A DNA stretch of 64,000 nucleotides from Burkholderia dolosa (GTDB lineage Bacteria; Pseudomonadota; Gammaproteobacteria; Burkholderiales; Burkholderiaceae). Below, one piece after another: positions 1 through 10,277 of the stretch; positions within the stretch are counted from its first letter, which is position 1; each line of letters begins with the position of its first letter. The translations under genes were made by a program, and so were the position numbers. Location: positions 60,311 through 124,310 of the forward strand of contig NZ_CABVPR010000008.1 in the NCBI RefSeq assembly GCF_902499135.1, written 5' to 3'. Below the pieces are notes generated by a model. The model was given only the letters and a program-made list of their open reading frames with translations, was not told the origin of the DNA and ran no database searches.

Positions 1-2279
1 CGCAGCACGGTCGCGAGATCGAAGCGGCTCAGCAGCGGGCTGTCGACCATCCCGACATGCCGCTCCAGCCACGTGCGGACCCATTCGCTGCGCATCACGC
101 GGTTGTACAGGCCCGGCGCTCGTGCGACCCACGGCATCGTGAATTCCAGCGAGCCGATCAGGTAGTCGCGCACCGGCCGCAAATAGCGGCGGTGATACAG
201 CTCGAGAAAGCGCGAGCGGAACTCCGGCACGTTGACCTTGACCGGACATTGACCCGCGCACGACTTGCATGCGAGACACCCGGCCATCGCGTCGTACACG
301 TCGTGCGAGAAATCGGCTTCGCCGCGTCGCGCGGCGCGGCTGTTGCGCCACCGCGCGACGAAGCCGCGCAGCAGCGGCTGCGGCGCGCGCGCCGCGTCGA
401 GCACGTCGACGCCCGCCTGCGATTGCAGGCGCAACCATTCGCGCAGCAGCGACGCGCGCCCTTTCGGCGAATGCACGCGTTCGCGCGTCGCCTTCCACGA
501 CGGACACATCGCGTCGTCCGGGTCGAAGTTGTAGCACGCGCCGTTGCCGTTGCAGTGCATCGCGGTGCCGTAGCTCTGCCATACACGCTCGTCGATCTGC
601 CGGTCGTGGTCGCCGCGCGTCGGCACTTCGTCGATCTTCAGCAGCCGCAGCGCGTTGTCGGGCGGCGTCGCGATCTTTCCCGGATTGAACTGGTTGTGCG
701 GATCGAACGCGGCCTTCAGCCGCTGCAGCGCCGGATACAGTTCGCCGAAGAACGCCGGCGCATATTCGGAGCGCACGCCCTTGCCGTGCTCGCCCCACAG
801 CAGTCCGCCATGGCGGCGCGTGAGCTCGGCCACCGCGTCCGATACGGGCCGCACCAGCGCGGCCTGCCGCGGGTCCTTCATGTCGAGCGCCGGGCGCACG
901 TGCAGCACGCCGGCATCGACGTGGCCGAACATCCCGTACTGCAGCCCGTGCGCGTCGAGCAGCGCGCGGAATTCGGCGATGTACGCGGCGAGGTTTTCGG
1001 GCGGCACCGCGGTGTCCTCGACGAACGGCTGCGGACGCGCCTCGCCCTGCACGTTGCCGAGCAGGCCGACCGCGCGCTTGCGCATCGCGTAGACGCGCGT
1101 GACCGCGTCGTCGCCGACGGCGAGCGTATGGCCGAGCCGCTCGACCGTCGTATCGGTGCGCAGATGATCGACGAACGCACGCACGCGCGCATCGACTTCG
1201 TCCGCATCGTCGCCGCTGAATTCGATCAGATTGATGCCGAGCGTCGGGCGCCGGTCGTCCTGCGGAAAATACTCGGCGACGCTGCTCCATACGAAGTCCT
1301 TCATCGCGAGCATCAGCACCTTCGAATCGACCGTCTCGATCGACAGCGGCTTGTGTTCGAGCAGCGCGCGCGCGTCGCGCAGCGCGTCCATGAATCCCGC
1401 ATAGCGCACGTTGACGAGCACCGATACTTTCGGGATCGGCAGCACGTTGAGCTTCGCCTCGACGACGAAGCCGAGCGAGCCTTCGGCGCCGCACAGCACG
1501 CTGTTCAGATTGAAGCGCCGGTCGGGCTCGCGCAGGTGCGCGAGATCGTAGCCGGTCAGGCAGCGGTTGAGCTTCGGAAACTTCGCGTCGATCAGCGCCG
1601 CGTGCTCGTCGCGGATGCGGCGCGCGACGCGATACACGTTGCCGATACGATCCTGCCGCGCGCACATGCGCGCCAGCTCGTCGTCGTCGAGCGCCGCGCT
1701 GTGCAATCGCTCGCCGCCCGGCAGCACGAAGTCGAGCGCCAGCACGTGATCGCGCGTCTTGCCGTACGTGCAGCTGCCCTGCCCGCTCGCGTCGGTGTTG
1801 ATCATCCCGCCGACAGTCGCGCGGTTCGACGTCGACAGCTCGGGCGCGAAAAAGAGACCGTGCGGCTTCAGCGCGGCATTGAGCTGATCCTTCACGACGC
1901 CCGCCTGCACCCGCACCCAGCGCTCGCGCGCATTGATCTCGATGATGCGGTTCATGTTTCGCGACAAGTCGACGACCACGCCGTCGGTCAGCGACTGGCC
2001 GTTGGTGCCGGTGCCGCCGCCGCGCGCCGCTACCGCGACGCCGCGAAATGCGGGCTTCGCGAGCAGCGCGGCCACGATGCCGACGTCTTCCGCATGCGCC
2101 GGGCAGATCACCGCCTGCGGCAAGCGCTGGTAGATCGAGTTGTCCGTCGCCTGCACCGTGCGGTTCGCGTGGTCCGCATGGATGTCGCCGGCAAAGCCCG
2201 CCGCGCGCAGGGCGGCCAGAAAGTCGCGGTAACGCGCTGCGGGCGGGCTGACGGGACGGGGCAACGGAGCGATCGACAT
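1..2279 (-). CDS. FAD-binding and 4Fe-4S dehydrogenase, YdiJ-like (3' end outside window)
   Basis: About 759 residues are visible; the reading frame runs off the left edge, so the C-terminus is missing. The N-terminal half is an FAD_binding_4 (PCMH-type) domain with a GGGTGTNGQS motif near residue 90 and a GGMINTDASGQGS motif near residue 155. A FAD-oxidase C-terminal domain follows. Close to the left edge is a ferredoxin-type cluster motif, CLACKSCAGQCPVK. This order matches the roughly 1000-residue YdiJ family, membrane-associated FAD/Fe-S dehydrogenases that oxidise D-2-hydroxyacids (E. coli YdiJ acts on D-2-hydroxyglutarate). The substrate here cannot be read from the sequence. The start is an ATG 151 bases from the divergent LysR gene, which may regulate it. 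Confidence 0.85.
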   Translation of the reverse strand, partial: MSIAPLPRPVSPPAARYRDFLAALRAAGFAGDIHADHANRTVQATDNSIYQRLPQAVICPAHAEDVGIVAALLAKPAFRGVAVAARGGGTGTNGQSLTDGVVVDLSRNMNRIIEINARERWVRVQAGVVKDQLNAALKPHGLFFAPELSTSNRATVGGMINTDASGQGSCTYGKTRDHVLALDFVLPGGERLHSAALDDDELARMCARQDRIGNVYRVARRIRDEHAALIDAKFPKLNRCLTGYDLAHLREPDRRFNLNSVLCGAEGSLGFVVEAKLNVLPIPKVSVLVNVRYAGFMDALRDARALLEHKPLSIETVDSKVLMLAMKDFVWSSVAEYFPQDDRRPTLGINLIEFSGDDADEVDARVRAFVDHLRTDTTVERLGHTLAVGDDAVTRVYAMRKRAVGLLGNVQGEARPQPFVEDTAVPPENLAAYIAEFRALLDAHGLQYGMFGHVDAGVLHVRPALDMKDPRQAALVRPVSDAVAELTRRHGGLLWGEHGKGVRSEYAPAFFGELYPALQRLKAAFDPHNQFNPGKIATPPDNALRLLKIDEVPTRGDHDRQIDERVWQSYGTAMHCNGNGACYNFDPDDAMCPSWKATRERVHSPKGRASLLREWLRLQSQAGVDVLDAARAPQPLLRGFVARWRNSRAARRGEADFSHDVYDAMAGCLACKSCAGQCPVKVNVPEFRSRFLELYHRRYLRPVRDYLIGSLEFTMPWVARAPGLYNRVMRSEWVRTWLERHVGMVDSPLLSRFDLATVL

Positions 2280-2430
2280 GGTGCGGACGGGCAAGGTGAA
2301 CGGTAACCGGTGAACCGCACGATCAAGCATGAGTTATTGGCAAGCTTTCCGGCGGCCGGCGATTCAAGTATCTTCGGGATTTTTGCGGCGAACAAACGAA
2401 TTCTCGGCCGCCAACACTTGCATAAAACTC

Positions 2431-3318
2431 ATGAATTACCGTCGCCTGACCCCGTCGATGTCGCTGCTGCTCGCGTTCGAGGCGGCCGCACGGCACGAGA
2501 GCTACACGCGCGCGGCCGACGAGCTGTCACTGAGCCAGAGCGCGATCAGCCGGCAGGTCCAGACGCTCGAGAGCCAGCTCGGCGTGCCGCTGTTCCGGCG
2601 CGAAGGCCGTGCGGTGAAGCTCACCGAGGTCGGGCGCCGCTACTTCGTCGAACTCGGCGGCGCGCTCGGGCGCATCCGCGGCGCCACGCTGCAGGCGATG
2701 TCGCATCAGGCAGGCGCCGGCACGCTGCGGCTCGCGACGTTGCCGACGTTCGGCTCGAAATGGTTGCTGCCGCATTTGCACGGTTTCTACGCCGCGCACC
2801 CGGGCGTGACCGTGCATCTGCACTCGCGGATCGGCGCGATCGACTTCCACACCGACGACATCGACGCGGCGATCACGGTGGGCGCCGGCAACTGGCCCGG
2901 CTTGCACGCGCATCGCCTGTACAACGAGTTCCTGATCGCGATCGCGAGCCCGGACACTGCCGGCCGCCGCGCTGCCGCTCGCGCGCCCGCGTGGGCGATC
3001 GGGCAGACGCTGCTCGGCGTGACGAGCAATCAGCATGCGTGGGCCGAATGGTTTTCGCACTATCGGCTCGATCATCGGCGGATGCGGATCGGCCCGAGCT
3101 TCGAGCTGACGTCGCATCTGATCCAGGCCGTTCGGGCCGGCATGGGAATCGGGCTCGTGCCGAAGGTGCTGGTCGAGGACGAACTGAGCCGCAACGAGCT
3201 GGTGTCGATCGGCGACGCGATCACCAGCGAGCGCAGCTACTACCTCGTCTATCCGCCGGAGAACGACACGCTGCCGTCGCTCGTCGCGTTCCGGGACTGG
3301 CTGCTGAAGTCGTGCTGA
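2431..3318 (+). CDS. LysR-family transcriptional regulator (GcvA-like)
   Basis: The protein has 295 residues. An N-terminal winged helix-turn-helix of LysR type spans roughly residues 10-65 (AADELSLSQSAISRQVQTLE) and is followed by a substrate-binding domain of periplasmic-binding-protein type. The ATG at 2431 gives the family's usual length; upstream in-frame codons would add an atypical tail. The gene is transcribed away from the FAD/Fe-S dehydrogenase, and the 151-base gap is AT-richer than the surroundings. A LysR gene next to a divergent enzyme gene usually controls that enzyme, so the dehydrogenase is the likely target. No effector can be assigned. Confidence 0.88.
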   Translation: MNYRRLTPSMSLLLAFEAAARHESYTRAADELSLSQSAISRQVQTLESQLGVPLFRREGRAVKLTEVGRRYFVELGGALGRIRGATLQAMSHQAGAGTLRLATLPTFGSKWLLPHLHGFYAAHPGVTVHLHSRIGAIDFHTDDIDAAITVGAGNWPGLHAHRLYNEFLIAIASPDTAGRRAAARAPAWAIGQTLLGVTSNQHAWAEWFSHYRLDHRRMRIGPSFELTSHLIQAVRAGMGIGLVPKVLVEDELSRNELVSIGDAITSERSYYLVYPPENDTLPSLVAFRDWLLKSC

Positions 3319-3345
3319 TGCGCGACCGGCGTTCGATCATGCACG

Positions 3346-3531
3346 TTATTCGGCGAGAATCTGCTCGGTGAGGTGATTGCTCGGCGTACGTGCGGGAGCG
3401 CAGTCGCGCGAAGCGAAATCGAGCGGATCGAACGGCGCGACCTTGCCTGCCCAGGCGATGTCGACGATGATCTGCAGCTTTGAACAATCGACATTGCGCC
3501 GGTTGGAGCACCAAAATACGTTCGCGTCGGT
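3346..3531 (-). pseudogene. Possible remnant of an unidentified protein C-terminus
   Basis: This minus-strand frame ends in TAA and reads like real protein over about 60 residues (for example FWCSNRRNVDCSKLQIIVDI and WAGKVAPFDPLDFASRDC), rich in W, C and I, unlike the arginine-heavy shadow frames around it. It has no convincing start or ribosome site of its own and overlaps the end of the immunity gene in another frame. It lies directly after the Rhs toxin/immunity pair, where old displaced toxin or immunity fragments often persist. I do not recognise the family. Confidence 0.3.
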
Positions 3532-3571
3532 ACGTGCCGGGCGCGGCGACGCGAAAGCGCGCGAAGGCGGT

Positions 3572-4135
3572 TCATTTTTCCGGGGAAAGGGAAATCGTCT
3601 CGTCAAAATCAAATCCCTTCAGCTTGTTGTCCTCCACCAGTTTCCTGAACGCTTCGGAAACAAATACAGTCGACGGCTTCTCTTTGAGACGGAATATATT
3701 GACTCCCTGCACACGACTTTCCAAAAGAACAATCTTGGCGAATACGGTCGCAGTCGGATAAACCTTGAATTTGGATGCTTCCAAATCGACGGCGCCATCG
3801 AGCACGTTGGTCACGTGAAATCCATGAAAACCTTGGACCGGCGAGTCGATGGGCAGAATCTCACCATTGCTCTTAAGGAGAGGATCAAGAACCTCGAGAG
3901 CTTTCGAACTAAACATCACAAAAGGCGACAGCAGGGTTTGAACGTCACTGTCTTTCTTTTTTCGAGGCGTTCCCCATGACAACTTGACCACATTGTACTT
4001 TGACCCAAACTCCTGACCACAAAGCGCCGTCGCCTGAATCGCAATACTCTTGTCATAGGGAATCTCCCCACTCTCGTCGACTTGAACCAACGCCTGATAA
4101 GTATCGCCTTGTCTCAAACAATAGATTCTATTCAT
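3572..4135 (-). CDS. Imm11-like immunity protein for the Rhs nuclease toxin
   Basis: The protein has 187 residues, no signal peptide and no membrane segment, so it should be cytoplasmic. The end resembles Imm11 (formerly DUF1629) proteins, with a FVSEAFRKLVEDNKLKGFDF-type segment. It starts six bases after the Rhs stop codon, the usual place for the cognate immunity protein of an Rhs toxin. Its base composition is clearly AT-richer than the Rhs core and matches the toxin tip, suggesting tip and immunity gene arrived together. Family assignment is from pattern memory; the immunity role comes mainly from position. Confidence 0.65.
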   Translation of the reverse strand: MNRIYCLRQGDTYQALVQVDESGEIPYDKSIAIQATALCGQEFGSKYNVVKLSWGTPRKKKDSDVQTLLSPFVMFSSKALEVLDPLLKSNGEILPIDSPVQGFHGFHVTNVLDGAVDLEASKFKVYPTATVFAKIVLLESRVQGVNIFRLKEKPSTVFVSEAFRKLVEDNKLKGFDFDETISLSPEK

Positions 4136-4141
4136 ACCGAC

Positions 4142-7100
4142 TCACAATTCTGAAAGCACTGATTTCCATGGCATATCGCGCGATGCGTTCTGCAACGTTT
4201 CTCTGATTGTTTGAAGCTGATCGAGAACAGCTTGCTTGCCCCCCAAATCCGCGTCTTGCAGCAATTGATTGATCTTCTGAAAGTATGCGTTCGGATGTTT
4301 GCCGTTGTGCAATATACCTCCGAGCCCGTCGGTATTGTTTCGATTCGGTAAGAATACGCCGTTCAACTCGGAATCAACATCGATGCCATGTTTTGCCAGA
4401 ATGGCCCGTGCCGGAGCAGCTTCCTTCGCAGTGTCGCCGACGATGTGGTGCGCCGCAGAATTGGCGGGACGAGGCACTCCCGATTTCTCGAGATTATTGC
4501 TCAATTTGACAGAACACCACCCCCACGGGTCGACCCATTTCTGCGAATTGGGACCATACGCGTATAAGTTGCTACCGCCGTATAGCCCAATCGGATCGTG
4601 GCTGATAAACCGCCCCACGTCCGGGTCATAGAACCGGAACGTGTTGTAATGCAGCCCCGTGCTGTCGTCTGCATACTGTCCCGCGTAGCGGAGCGGCTGA
4701 TCGATCCGAGCCTCGGTGAGTGAGCGACCTCCGTGCTCAACCTTGCCCCATGCGGTATATTGCCCGGCCCACGCCAGTTCGCCGCCTTCGTCGGTAACCT
4801 CGAGCGGCGCGCCGACCAAGTCGGTATGGAAGTGATAAATCCTTGCCGCGCGCTTTGCCGAGTCGATCGCCGCTGCCGCCAGCGATTCTGCAATCAGCGC
4901 GTCGACGCGCGCGGCCGGAGAATAACGCGCATCCGGACTGTACACATAGCTGCTCACACCGGTCTCACGGACTTCCTGTGCAAGCCGCAACCCTGCCCAT
5001 ACGAAACGCTTGGTTTCTGTGCGCAGCTTTATGCCGCGCACGTCGAACGAAGTATCGGTCTTCGCCACACGCCGCCCGAGCGGATCGTACGCGAATCGGC
5101 TTTCCACGACGCCGCGCGCGTGCTGCGTGCGCACCGCGATCAACCTGTCCTGCCCGTCGTAGGTGAACCTCTGGGCCTGGTTCGGCCCGCGCAGCTTTGT
5201 CGTCAGGTTGCCGAACGGGTCGTACTCGAAGCGCAGGTTCTGCCACATGCGCAATCGGTTGCCCTCGACGTAGCCACGACTTGCGCGTTGCACGTCGTCA
5301 AGCAGATTGCCGGCGGCATCCCAGGCAAACTCCTCGAATTGTCGATCCGCGGTGTTCACCCGGCGGGTCAGTTGCCCGGCCGGATCGTAGCTGTACTGCG
5401 TGTTTCCGCGCAGGTTGTCGCTCGTCTCGATCAGTTCGCCCGCGGCGTCGTATCCGTAGCTCCGCCAGAACTGGCCGCGCCCGCGCCCCAGCGCTTCAGC
5501 GTGGAATCCCGCCGATTGCCATACCTTGCGGCCCAGCGGATCGTAAGCGGACTGCTCAATCAGACGGCCCTGAGTACGCGTGATCTCGCGATGCAGATCG
5601 TCGCGCTCGAAGTCGCTCACCACCTGATCGCCGCAGCGGATCTGATGCACGTGACCAGAACCATAGCGCAGCATCTGGAGCGTCTGCTCGTGCGGCAGCT
5701 CGAGCATCGTCACGTTGTCGAGCTCGTCGAGCGTGTACTTCACGGTCCCGTTTGCGCCATGCTCGGCAATCAGGCGACCGGCCTTGTCGTACTCGAATTC
5801 GACAGTATCGCGAACGATGCCGAGCGCAAGCCCCGCGGCAGTCGGCACGCGCTCGACCTTCACCAGCCGGTCGCCACTGTCGCGCTCGTAACGGGTCACC
5901 TCGGTCGCGGTGTGCTGGACCTTGAGATTGCCCATGCGGTCGCGTTCGAAGCGGATCGTGCGGATCGCCCGGCTGCCAGCCGTGTTGCCGTCAGGCGTGC
6001 CGACAACATCCAGCGCCAGCAGCTCGCCTGCTTCTCCGTACGCGAAGCGCCGCTCGACACCGTCCGGCCGAATTTCCGAAGTAAGCCGGCCGCCGGCACT
6101 GTATGCGAACGCATAGCGGGCATGGTCCTGCCGCAGCTCCCGGAGCCGTCCTTCCGCATCGTAGCGATAGCGTGTCCGCCGGCCGGCCGGATCGATCGCT
6201 TCAACGAGCTGCCCACGCGCATTGCGCAGCTTCTGGTGGATTCGTCCGCCGAGGCCGACGTGCCGCACCACCAATCCAGCGGCATCGTATTCGAAGAACT
6301 CGGCGCTGCCGTCCGGATAGGTGATTCGGCGCGGCTCGCCCGTCGCGCGCATGTCGTACGTGATGCGCTGCCCCAACGCGTTTTCTTGCGCGAGCGGTAC
6401 GCCGAACGCGTCGAAGCTATTGCGCGTCGTTTTGCCCGAACAATCCGTGTAGCTGACCAGTTCTCCGAGCCGATTCCATTCGAAGGTCTTGCGGCCGCCG
6501 CGCGCGTCGATATGCGCGATCGGGAGCGCGGTCAGGCCCTTGGGGTACTCGTAGCGATTTTCGCGACCCAACGGATCCTGGCTTGCCAACAGGCGACCTT
6601 GCGGATCGTATTCAGCACGCCAAGCACCGCCATCGGGTCCGACGATCTCTACCGGCCGCATGCTGTTGCCGTCATAGCGCGTACGCGTTGCACGGCCGAG
6701 CGGGTCGGTTTCGACCACGATGCGGCCCGCATCGTCGTATTCGAACTCGACCGTACGCTCGCCGGGCAGCAACAGCATCACCGGCATGCCGGCGTCGTTG
6801 TACCTGATCCGGTGAAGCGCGCCGTCGAAGTCCGTGTATTGGACGATCTGGAACCGTGCGTCGTAGCGCCAATGCGCAGTGCGACCGTCGGCGTGACGGA
6901 CGCGGGTCTGTCGATCTTCGATATCGTAGTCGAACGTCCACGCCTCGCCTTCGCTGGTACGTGTGGCGACGACTCGATGCTGCCCTTCGATTGCCGACCA
7001 TACGTAGCTCGACGTAAAGCCAAGCGCATTCGCGTGGCTCGACATCAGGCCGTTGTCGTATGTGAACCGGCGCGTGACCGCTCCGTTGGCATCCGTTACC

Positions 7101-8380
7101 GACGCCAACTGTCCGTTTTCGTCGTATCCATAGGCCACCGCACGCCTGCGCGCTTCACCATGAACGAGCGTAATCGCGCCAAGACGCCCGTGCCCGGACT
7201 CGTAGTCGAGCACGGCCTGCAGTCCGCCGCAGGTCAGGATTTCGCTGACGCGGCCGCGGCTGTCGCGCTCGAACTGGCACCACTGCCCTGCCTGATCTTC
7301 AATGCGACGTACCCACGCGACACGGCCGGAATCCGGCTCATATCGGCCGAAATCGTAATACGTCTCGCCGATGTCGTGGAGAATGTACCGCCCATCCGGC
7401 GTGCACGACAGATATCGCTGCTCGGCTTCACTGTACGCCGCCTGACCCGCGCGCAGCAGCGGAAATCCGGTCTCCCGTCCCTGCGCGTCCGTGTACCTGA
7501 GGCGTCCGTCGCGTGCATGAAGACGAAGCTCCCACGGCAGCACCCAGCCACGACCGAGGGTGCCCGCATACTCGAGGCTGCTCGAGTAGAACCGCTTGAT
7601 CGCGACAGGCATCGGGCTCGGAATGACATAGTCGATTTCCGAATCGGCCAGCAGCACCTTTCTGCCGGTCGTCACGTCGACCGGATTGCCGAACAATCCG
7701 CCTATCGCCTTGTTGATCGCAGGACCGGCGACGTAACGCCCGACCGCTTCACCGAGCACATACCCGCCAATGAACTTCGCCGCGCACGGCAGCACCGCGC
7801 GCGACAGGCCGCCGGCCTGCCTCAGCAGTCCGCCCAATCCGCCGACCAGGCCCGCGAGCGCAAACGCCCAGTCCGTTGCGGTCCGAAGCCACGGCGGCAC
7901 TTCGTCGGCGACAGGGAGATACGTCTGTGTGCCGCCGTGGAAAAAAGTATCGTGCGAGCCGTCGCCGATCGTCGCTCCGCACGTGATCTTGTCGCCCTTG
8001 CGGGCCGCGGGCCGCCCATTGATGAAGATGTTCGTCGAGCCCTGTGCGACGAGCGGAATGGGATTATGCTTGCTGCACGCGACGCCGCTCAACGTCGCGT
8101 ATGCGGCCGGCTTCCCGTTGACATAGACGTCCGACGAGCCCGTGACGATGTTGCCGGACGGCGCGCTGGACATCCGGCCGATCGCCTCTCCCAATGAAAG
8201 CAGTCCCTGTGCGCCGATGCCAGCCGCCATGCCGGCGAGCAGCGCCGCGCCGAAGCCGCATGAGAATGTCACGAATGCGACGGTCGCGATCAGCGCGATT
8301 CCCAACACGGCGCCGACAAGAAAGCCTGTGAGCGCACTGGTGTGCTCGATCGGATCAGTGACGCGCGCGGCTTCGTACAT
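4142..8380 (-). CDS. PAAR-Rhs type VI secretion effector with C-terminal AHH nuclease
   Basis: The protein has 1412 residues. Residues 17-60 hold two hydrophobic segments of the type that EagR chaperones shield. A PAAR domain lies at about 75-155 ([27 protein letters not shown]) and would cap the VgrG spike. A long set of Rhs/YD repeats (YDxx[12 protein letters not shown]) forms the cocoon from about 230 to 1270. The core ends near [15 protein letters not shown], and the last ~124 residues are a separate toxin. That tip carries AAHHIVG (His1311, His1312) and [14 protein letters not shown], the signature of the AHH branch of HNH/endonuclease VII-fold nucleases. The predicted job is cleavage of nucleic acid in a competitor cell. 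The eagR chaperone lies upstream and the immunity gene downstream. Composition falls in the tip, a sign of tip exchange. Confidence 0.9.
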   Translation of the reverse strand: MYEAARVTDPIEHTSALTGFLVGAVLGIALIATVAFVTFSCGFGAALLAGMAAGIGAQGLLSLGEAIGRMSSAPSGNIVTGSSDVYVNGKPAAYATLSGVACSKHNPIPLVAQGSTNIFINGRPAARKGDKITCGATIGDGSHDTFFHGGTQTYLPVADEVPPWLRTATDWAFALAGLVGGLGGLLRQAGGLSRAVLPCAAKFIGGYVLGEAVGRYVAGPAINKAIGGLFGNPVDVTTGRKVLLADSEIDYVIPSPMPVAIKRFYSSSLEYAGTLGRGWVLPWELRLHARDGRLRYTDAQGRETGFPLLRAGQAAYSEAEQRYLSCTPDGRYILHDIGETYYDFGRYEPDSGRVAWVRRIEDQAGQWCQFERDSRGRVSEILTCGGLQAVLDYESGHGRLGAITLVHGEARRRAVAYGYDENGQLASVTDANGAVTRRFTYDNGLMSSHANALGFTSSYVWSAIEGQHRVVATRTSEGEAWTFDYDIEDRQTRVRHADGRTAHWRYDARFQIVQYTDFDGALHRIRYNDAGMPVMLLLPGERTVEFEYDDAGRIVVETDPLGRATRTRYDGNSMRPVEIVGPDGGAWRAEYDPQGRLLASQDPLGRENRYEYPKGLTALPIAHIDARGGRKTFEWNRLGELVSYTDCSGKTTRNSFDAFGVPLAQENALGQRITYDMRATGEPRRITYPDGSAEFFEYDAAGLVVRHVGLGGRIHQKLRNARGQLVEAIDPAGRRTRYRYDAEGRLRELRQDHARYAFAYSAGGRLTSEIRPDGVERRFAYGEAGELLALDVVGTPDGNTAGSRAIRTIRFERDRMGNLKVQHTATEVTRYERDSGDRLVKVERVPTAAGLALGIVRDTVEFEYDKAGRLIAEHGANGTVKYTLDELDNVTMLELPHEQTLQMLRYGSGHVHQIRCGDQVVSDFERDDLHREITRTQGRLIEQSAYDPLGRKVWQSAGFHAEALGRGRGQFWRSYGYDAAGELIETSDNLRGNTQYSYDPAGQLTRRVNTADRQFEEFAWDAAGNLLDDVQRASRGYVEGNRLRMWQNLRFEYDPFGNLTTKLRGPNQAQRFTYDGQDRLIAVRTQHARGVVESRFAYDPLGRRVAKTDTSFDVRGIKLRTETKRFVWAGLRLAQEVRETGVSSYVYSPDARYSPAARVDALIAESLAAAAIDSAKRAARIYHFHTDLVGAPLEVTDEGGELAWAGQYTAWGKVEHGGRSLTEARIDQPLRYAGQYADDSTGLHYNTFRFYDPDVGRFISHDPIGLYGGSNLYAYGPNSQKWVDPWGWCSVKLSNNLEKSGVPRPANSAAHHIVGDTAKEAAPARAILAKHGIDVDSELNGVFLPNRNNTDGLGGILHNGKHPNAYFQKINQLLQDADLGGKQAVLDQLQTIRETLQNASRDMPWKSVLSEL

Positions 8381-8401
8381 GGTTCATGTCCTTTCTTGTT
8401 G

Positions 8402-8860
8402 TTATGCTGTTGCCGGCTCGGCTGGCAAATAGCTGTCGAGCCAATTCCGCCAGAACGTGTCGAACGCTTCGCTGAAGGTCTTCCCGCTCGATGCCGTGAA
8501 AATCAGCACTCGGCCCGGCGCCACGATGAACGCCGCTTGCCGCTGAAAGACCATCCTCGCGCCGTTGCGGTACGCCGTGTCGATGCGCTCGCCCGGCGTC
8601 GCGTGCGCGTCCGGCCCGAGCCGCTCGGTCTGACGCGAGAGCAGCCGATGACCTTGCAAACGTGACTTGAGCATCGTCAGCTGGCGGTCGATGTAGGGAG
8701 CGAGGGTCTCGCCTTCGTTGAGTCGGTCACGCGCGACGCTGAGATTCGGCTGCGTGGCCAGGTCGGCCGGGACGAACAGGTTGGTCGTACGATCCTCGAA
8801 GCCATCCGGCAGCACTATGCTGCCTTCGTGAATCCGGATGCGGTTGTCGGAATCGGTCAT
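8402..8860 (-). CDS. EagR-type chaperone (DUF1795/DcrB-like) for the Rhs effector
   Basis: The protein has 152 residues and no signal peptide. The sequence (IRIHEGSIVLPDGFEDRTTN near residues 8-27, then an ARMVFQRQAAFIVAPGRVLIF strand region) fits the DUF1795 family. In type VI loci these proteins are the Eag chaperones, which bind the N-terminal transmembrane segments of Rhs and similar effectors and help load them onto VgrG. It lies 21 bases before the PAAR-Rhs gene on the same strand, which has the expected N-terminal hydrophobic hairpin. Family and role are well supported by this pairing. Confidence 0.82.
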   Translation of the reverse strand: MTDSDNRIRIHEGSIVLPDGFEDRTTNLFVPADLATQPNLSVARDRLNEGETLAPYIDRQLTMLKSRLQGHRLLSRQTERLGPDAHATPGERIDTAYRNGARMVFQRQAAFIVAPGRVLIFTASSGKTFSEAFDTFWRNWLDSYLPAEPATA

Positions 8861-8920
8861 GCTTTATCTCGGGAAACGGGTAGTTCAGAAACAGCCGGGG
8901 CGCTTGCGCGGGCCTCGCGC

Positions 8921-9364
8921 TCAATCGCCCGGCTGCGCGGCGACAACGTCACGGCGCATACGCAGGCTGCCAAGCAGCAACACCATCGGTGCGATCGCCC
9001 ACGTGTAAAAGGCAATGCCGAGACTTCGGATCGGAGTCGCATCGGCTTCATTGAAGTACCACTTCGTCGTCAGCAGCGAACAAAGCGCACATGCCACTGC
9101 GGTACCGGCGAACGGAGCCGCGCATGTGTACCGGCGGCGGGCAAACATGACGACGGCGATCACGTAAAGCGGATTCGCGAGCCACGACGGATTGAGCATC
9201 AGCAGGCCCCACCAGCCTTGAGCCAGAACAGACATTCCCGTGAGCGGCGATTCCCTTTCGAAATACATCGCTGGCAGGAACAGCGAGGCAACGTACAGCG
9301 CGATCGACGTCCACAGCACGGCTTCCCGCCTAACGCGCGCCAACGAATCGACGGCACCGCTCAT
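8921..9364 (-). CDS. Small integral membrane protein of unknown function in the type VI island
   Basis: The protein has 147 residues with about four predicted membrane segments: near 18-38 (LWTSIALYVASLFLPAMYF), 47-70, 82-102 and 118-138. It has no recognisable enzymatic motif. It sits between the ankyrin-repeat gene and the eagR chaperone, in the same direction and with short gaps, so it is probably co-transcribed with the effector genes. Immunity proteins against lipases or pore-formers are often membrane proteins, so an accessory immunity role is possible but inferred from position only. Confidence 0.65.
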   Translation of the reverse strand: MSGAVDSLARVRREAVLWTSIALYVASLFLPAMYFERESPLTGMSVLAQGWWGLLMLNPSWLANPLYVIAVVMFARRRYTCAAPFAGTAVACALCSLLTTKWYFNEADATPIRSLGIAFYTWAIAPMVLLLGSLRMRRDVVAAQPGD

Positions 9365-9407
9365 GCCTCGAATCCATTGGCATGACCCGCGAACGCCAAC
9401 CGCGCGC

Positions 9408-10277
9408 TCATTCCGTCTGCCCGGCCGGCGTCACCACTTTTTCGCCGCGCGCACGCATCGCTGCCCGCTGCGCTTTCGGATCCACTGGTGGCCATGGCGC
9501 GCCGGCCGCGACAATCTTGCGGCGGATGTCGTCGATACGCGCACGTCCCGGCGAACCCGGCGTCGTATGTTTCTCGAGCGTGGTCTGCAGGACCCAGCCG
9601 TACGAGACACCGAGCTGATTTGCGACTTTCGGGTCCGCGCCGTGCGCAAGCAGATAATCGACCGCGTCCCACTGCTGAAGCGACGTCGCATCGAAGATGG
9701 CCGTCGCGCCGAGCGAATCGCGAAGGTTCACGTTCGCGTTGTGCTCTACCAGAAGCTTCAACTGCGGCAGCAGCTTGTTTTCGGCGACTTCGAAGATCAT
9801 CGGCGTGTCGCCGCTTGGTCGCCAGTTCGGATCGAGACCGCCGTCCAGCAGCACGCGAAGCAGATTCGGCGTATCGGCATGCAACGCCGCATAGACGACC
9901 GTTCCTCCACTGGCCCCGACCGGCGCCTTCGGATCCGCACCGTTCTTGAGCAGCACCGAGATGATCTGGTAGCGGGTGTTCGACGCATCGTTCTTGACCG
10001 GCACGATCTCCTGTACGGCGTAAGACAGCAGCGTCGTATTCTTCGCACCGGGCGCGTTCAGGTCGGTCTTCGGCGCGAGCTGCTGCACGCGCGCAAGGTC
10101 TCCGTCGTGAATGGCTTGAGCAAGCGTGAGCTGTTGTCCCGAAAAAAATTCTTCCGGCGCGTAACGTTTAAAGCCAGTCATGTTCGTCCCTTGAGCTTGA
10201 GTGGGCCACCACAACGGCGAACTCACTCCCACGAGTGCGGCAACGGCGCCGACGGTTATCGCTTTTTTGTATCGCAT
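9408..10277 (-). CDS. Ankyrin-repeat protein, probable immunity partner of the VgrG lipase
   Basis: The protein has 289 residues. A signal-peptide-like N-terminus (KKAITVGAVAALVGVSSPLW) suggests export to the periplasm. Several ankyrin repeats follow at about 50-250, with typical cores such as VLLKNGADPKAP, VLLDGGLDPNWR, LLVEHNANVNLRDSLGATAI and YLLAHGADPKVA. The start codon overlaps the vgrG stop as TGATG, so translation is probably coupled. Ankyrin-repeat proteins encoded right after type VI phospholipase effectors commonly act as their immunity proteins; a periplasmic location fits a lipase delivered to the periplasm or membranes. The pairing is inferred. Confidence 0.8.
   Translation of the reverse strand: MRYKKAITVGAVAALVGVSSPLWWPTQAQGTNMTGFKRYAPEEFFSGQQLTLAQAIHDGDLARVQQLAPKTDLNAPGAKNTTLLSYAVQEIVPVKNDASNTRYQIISVLLKNGADPKAPVGASGGTVVYAALHADTPNLLRVLLDGGLDPNWRPSGDTPMIFEVAENKLLPQLKLLVEHNANVNLRDSLGATAIFDATSLQQWDAVDYLLAHGADPKVANQLGVSYGWVLQTTLEKHTTPGSPGRARIDDIRRKIVAAGAPWPPVDPKAQRAAMRARGEKVVTPAGQTE

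Noticed and set aside
57-2306. A 749-codon open frame on the plus strand
   Set aside because: It is antisense to the FAD/Fe-S dehydrogenase, whose minus-strand motifs are unmistakable.
4733-8197. A 1154-codon open frame opposite the Rhs gene
   Set aside because: It is the mirror of a long GC-rich gene with clear Rhs, PAAR and AHH domains; it is arginine-rich, with no domain or ribosome site.
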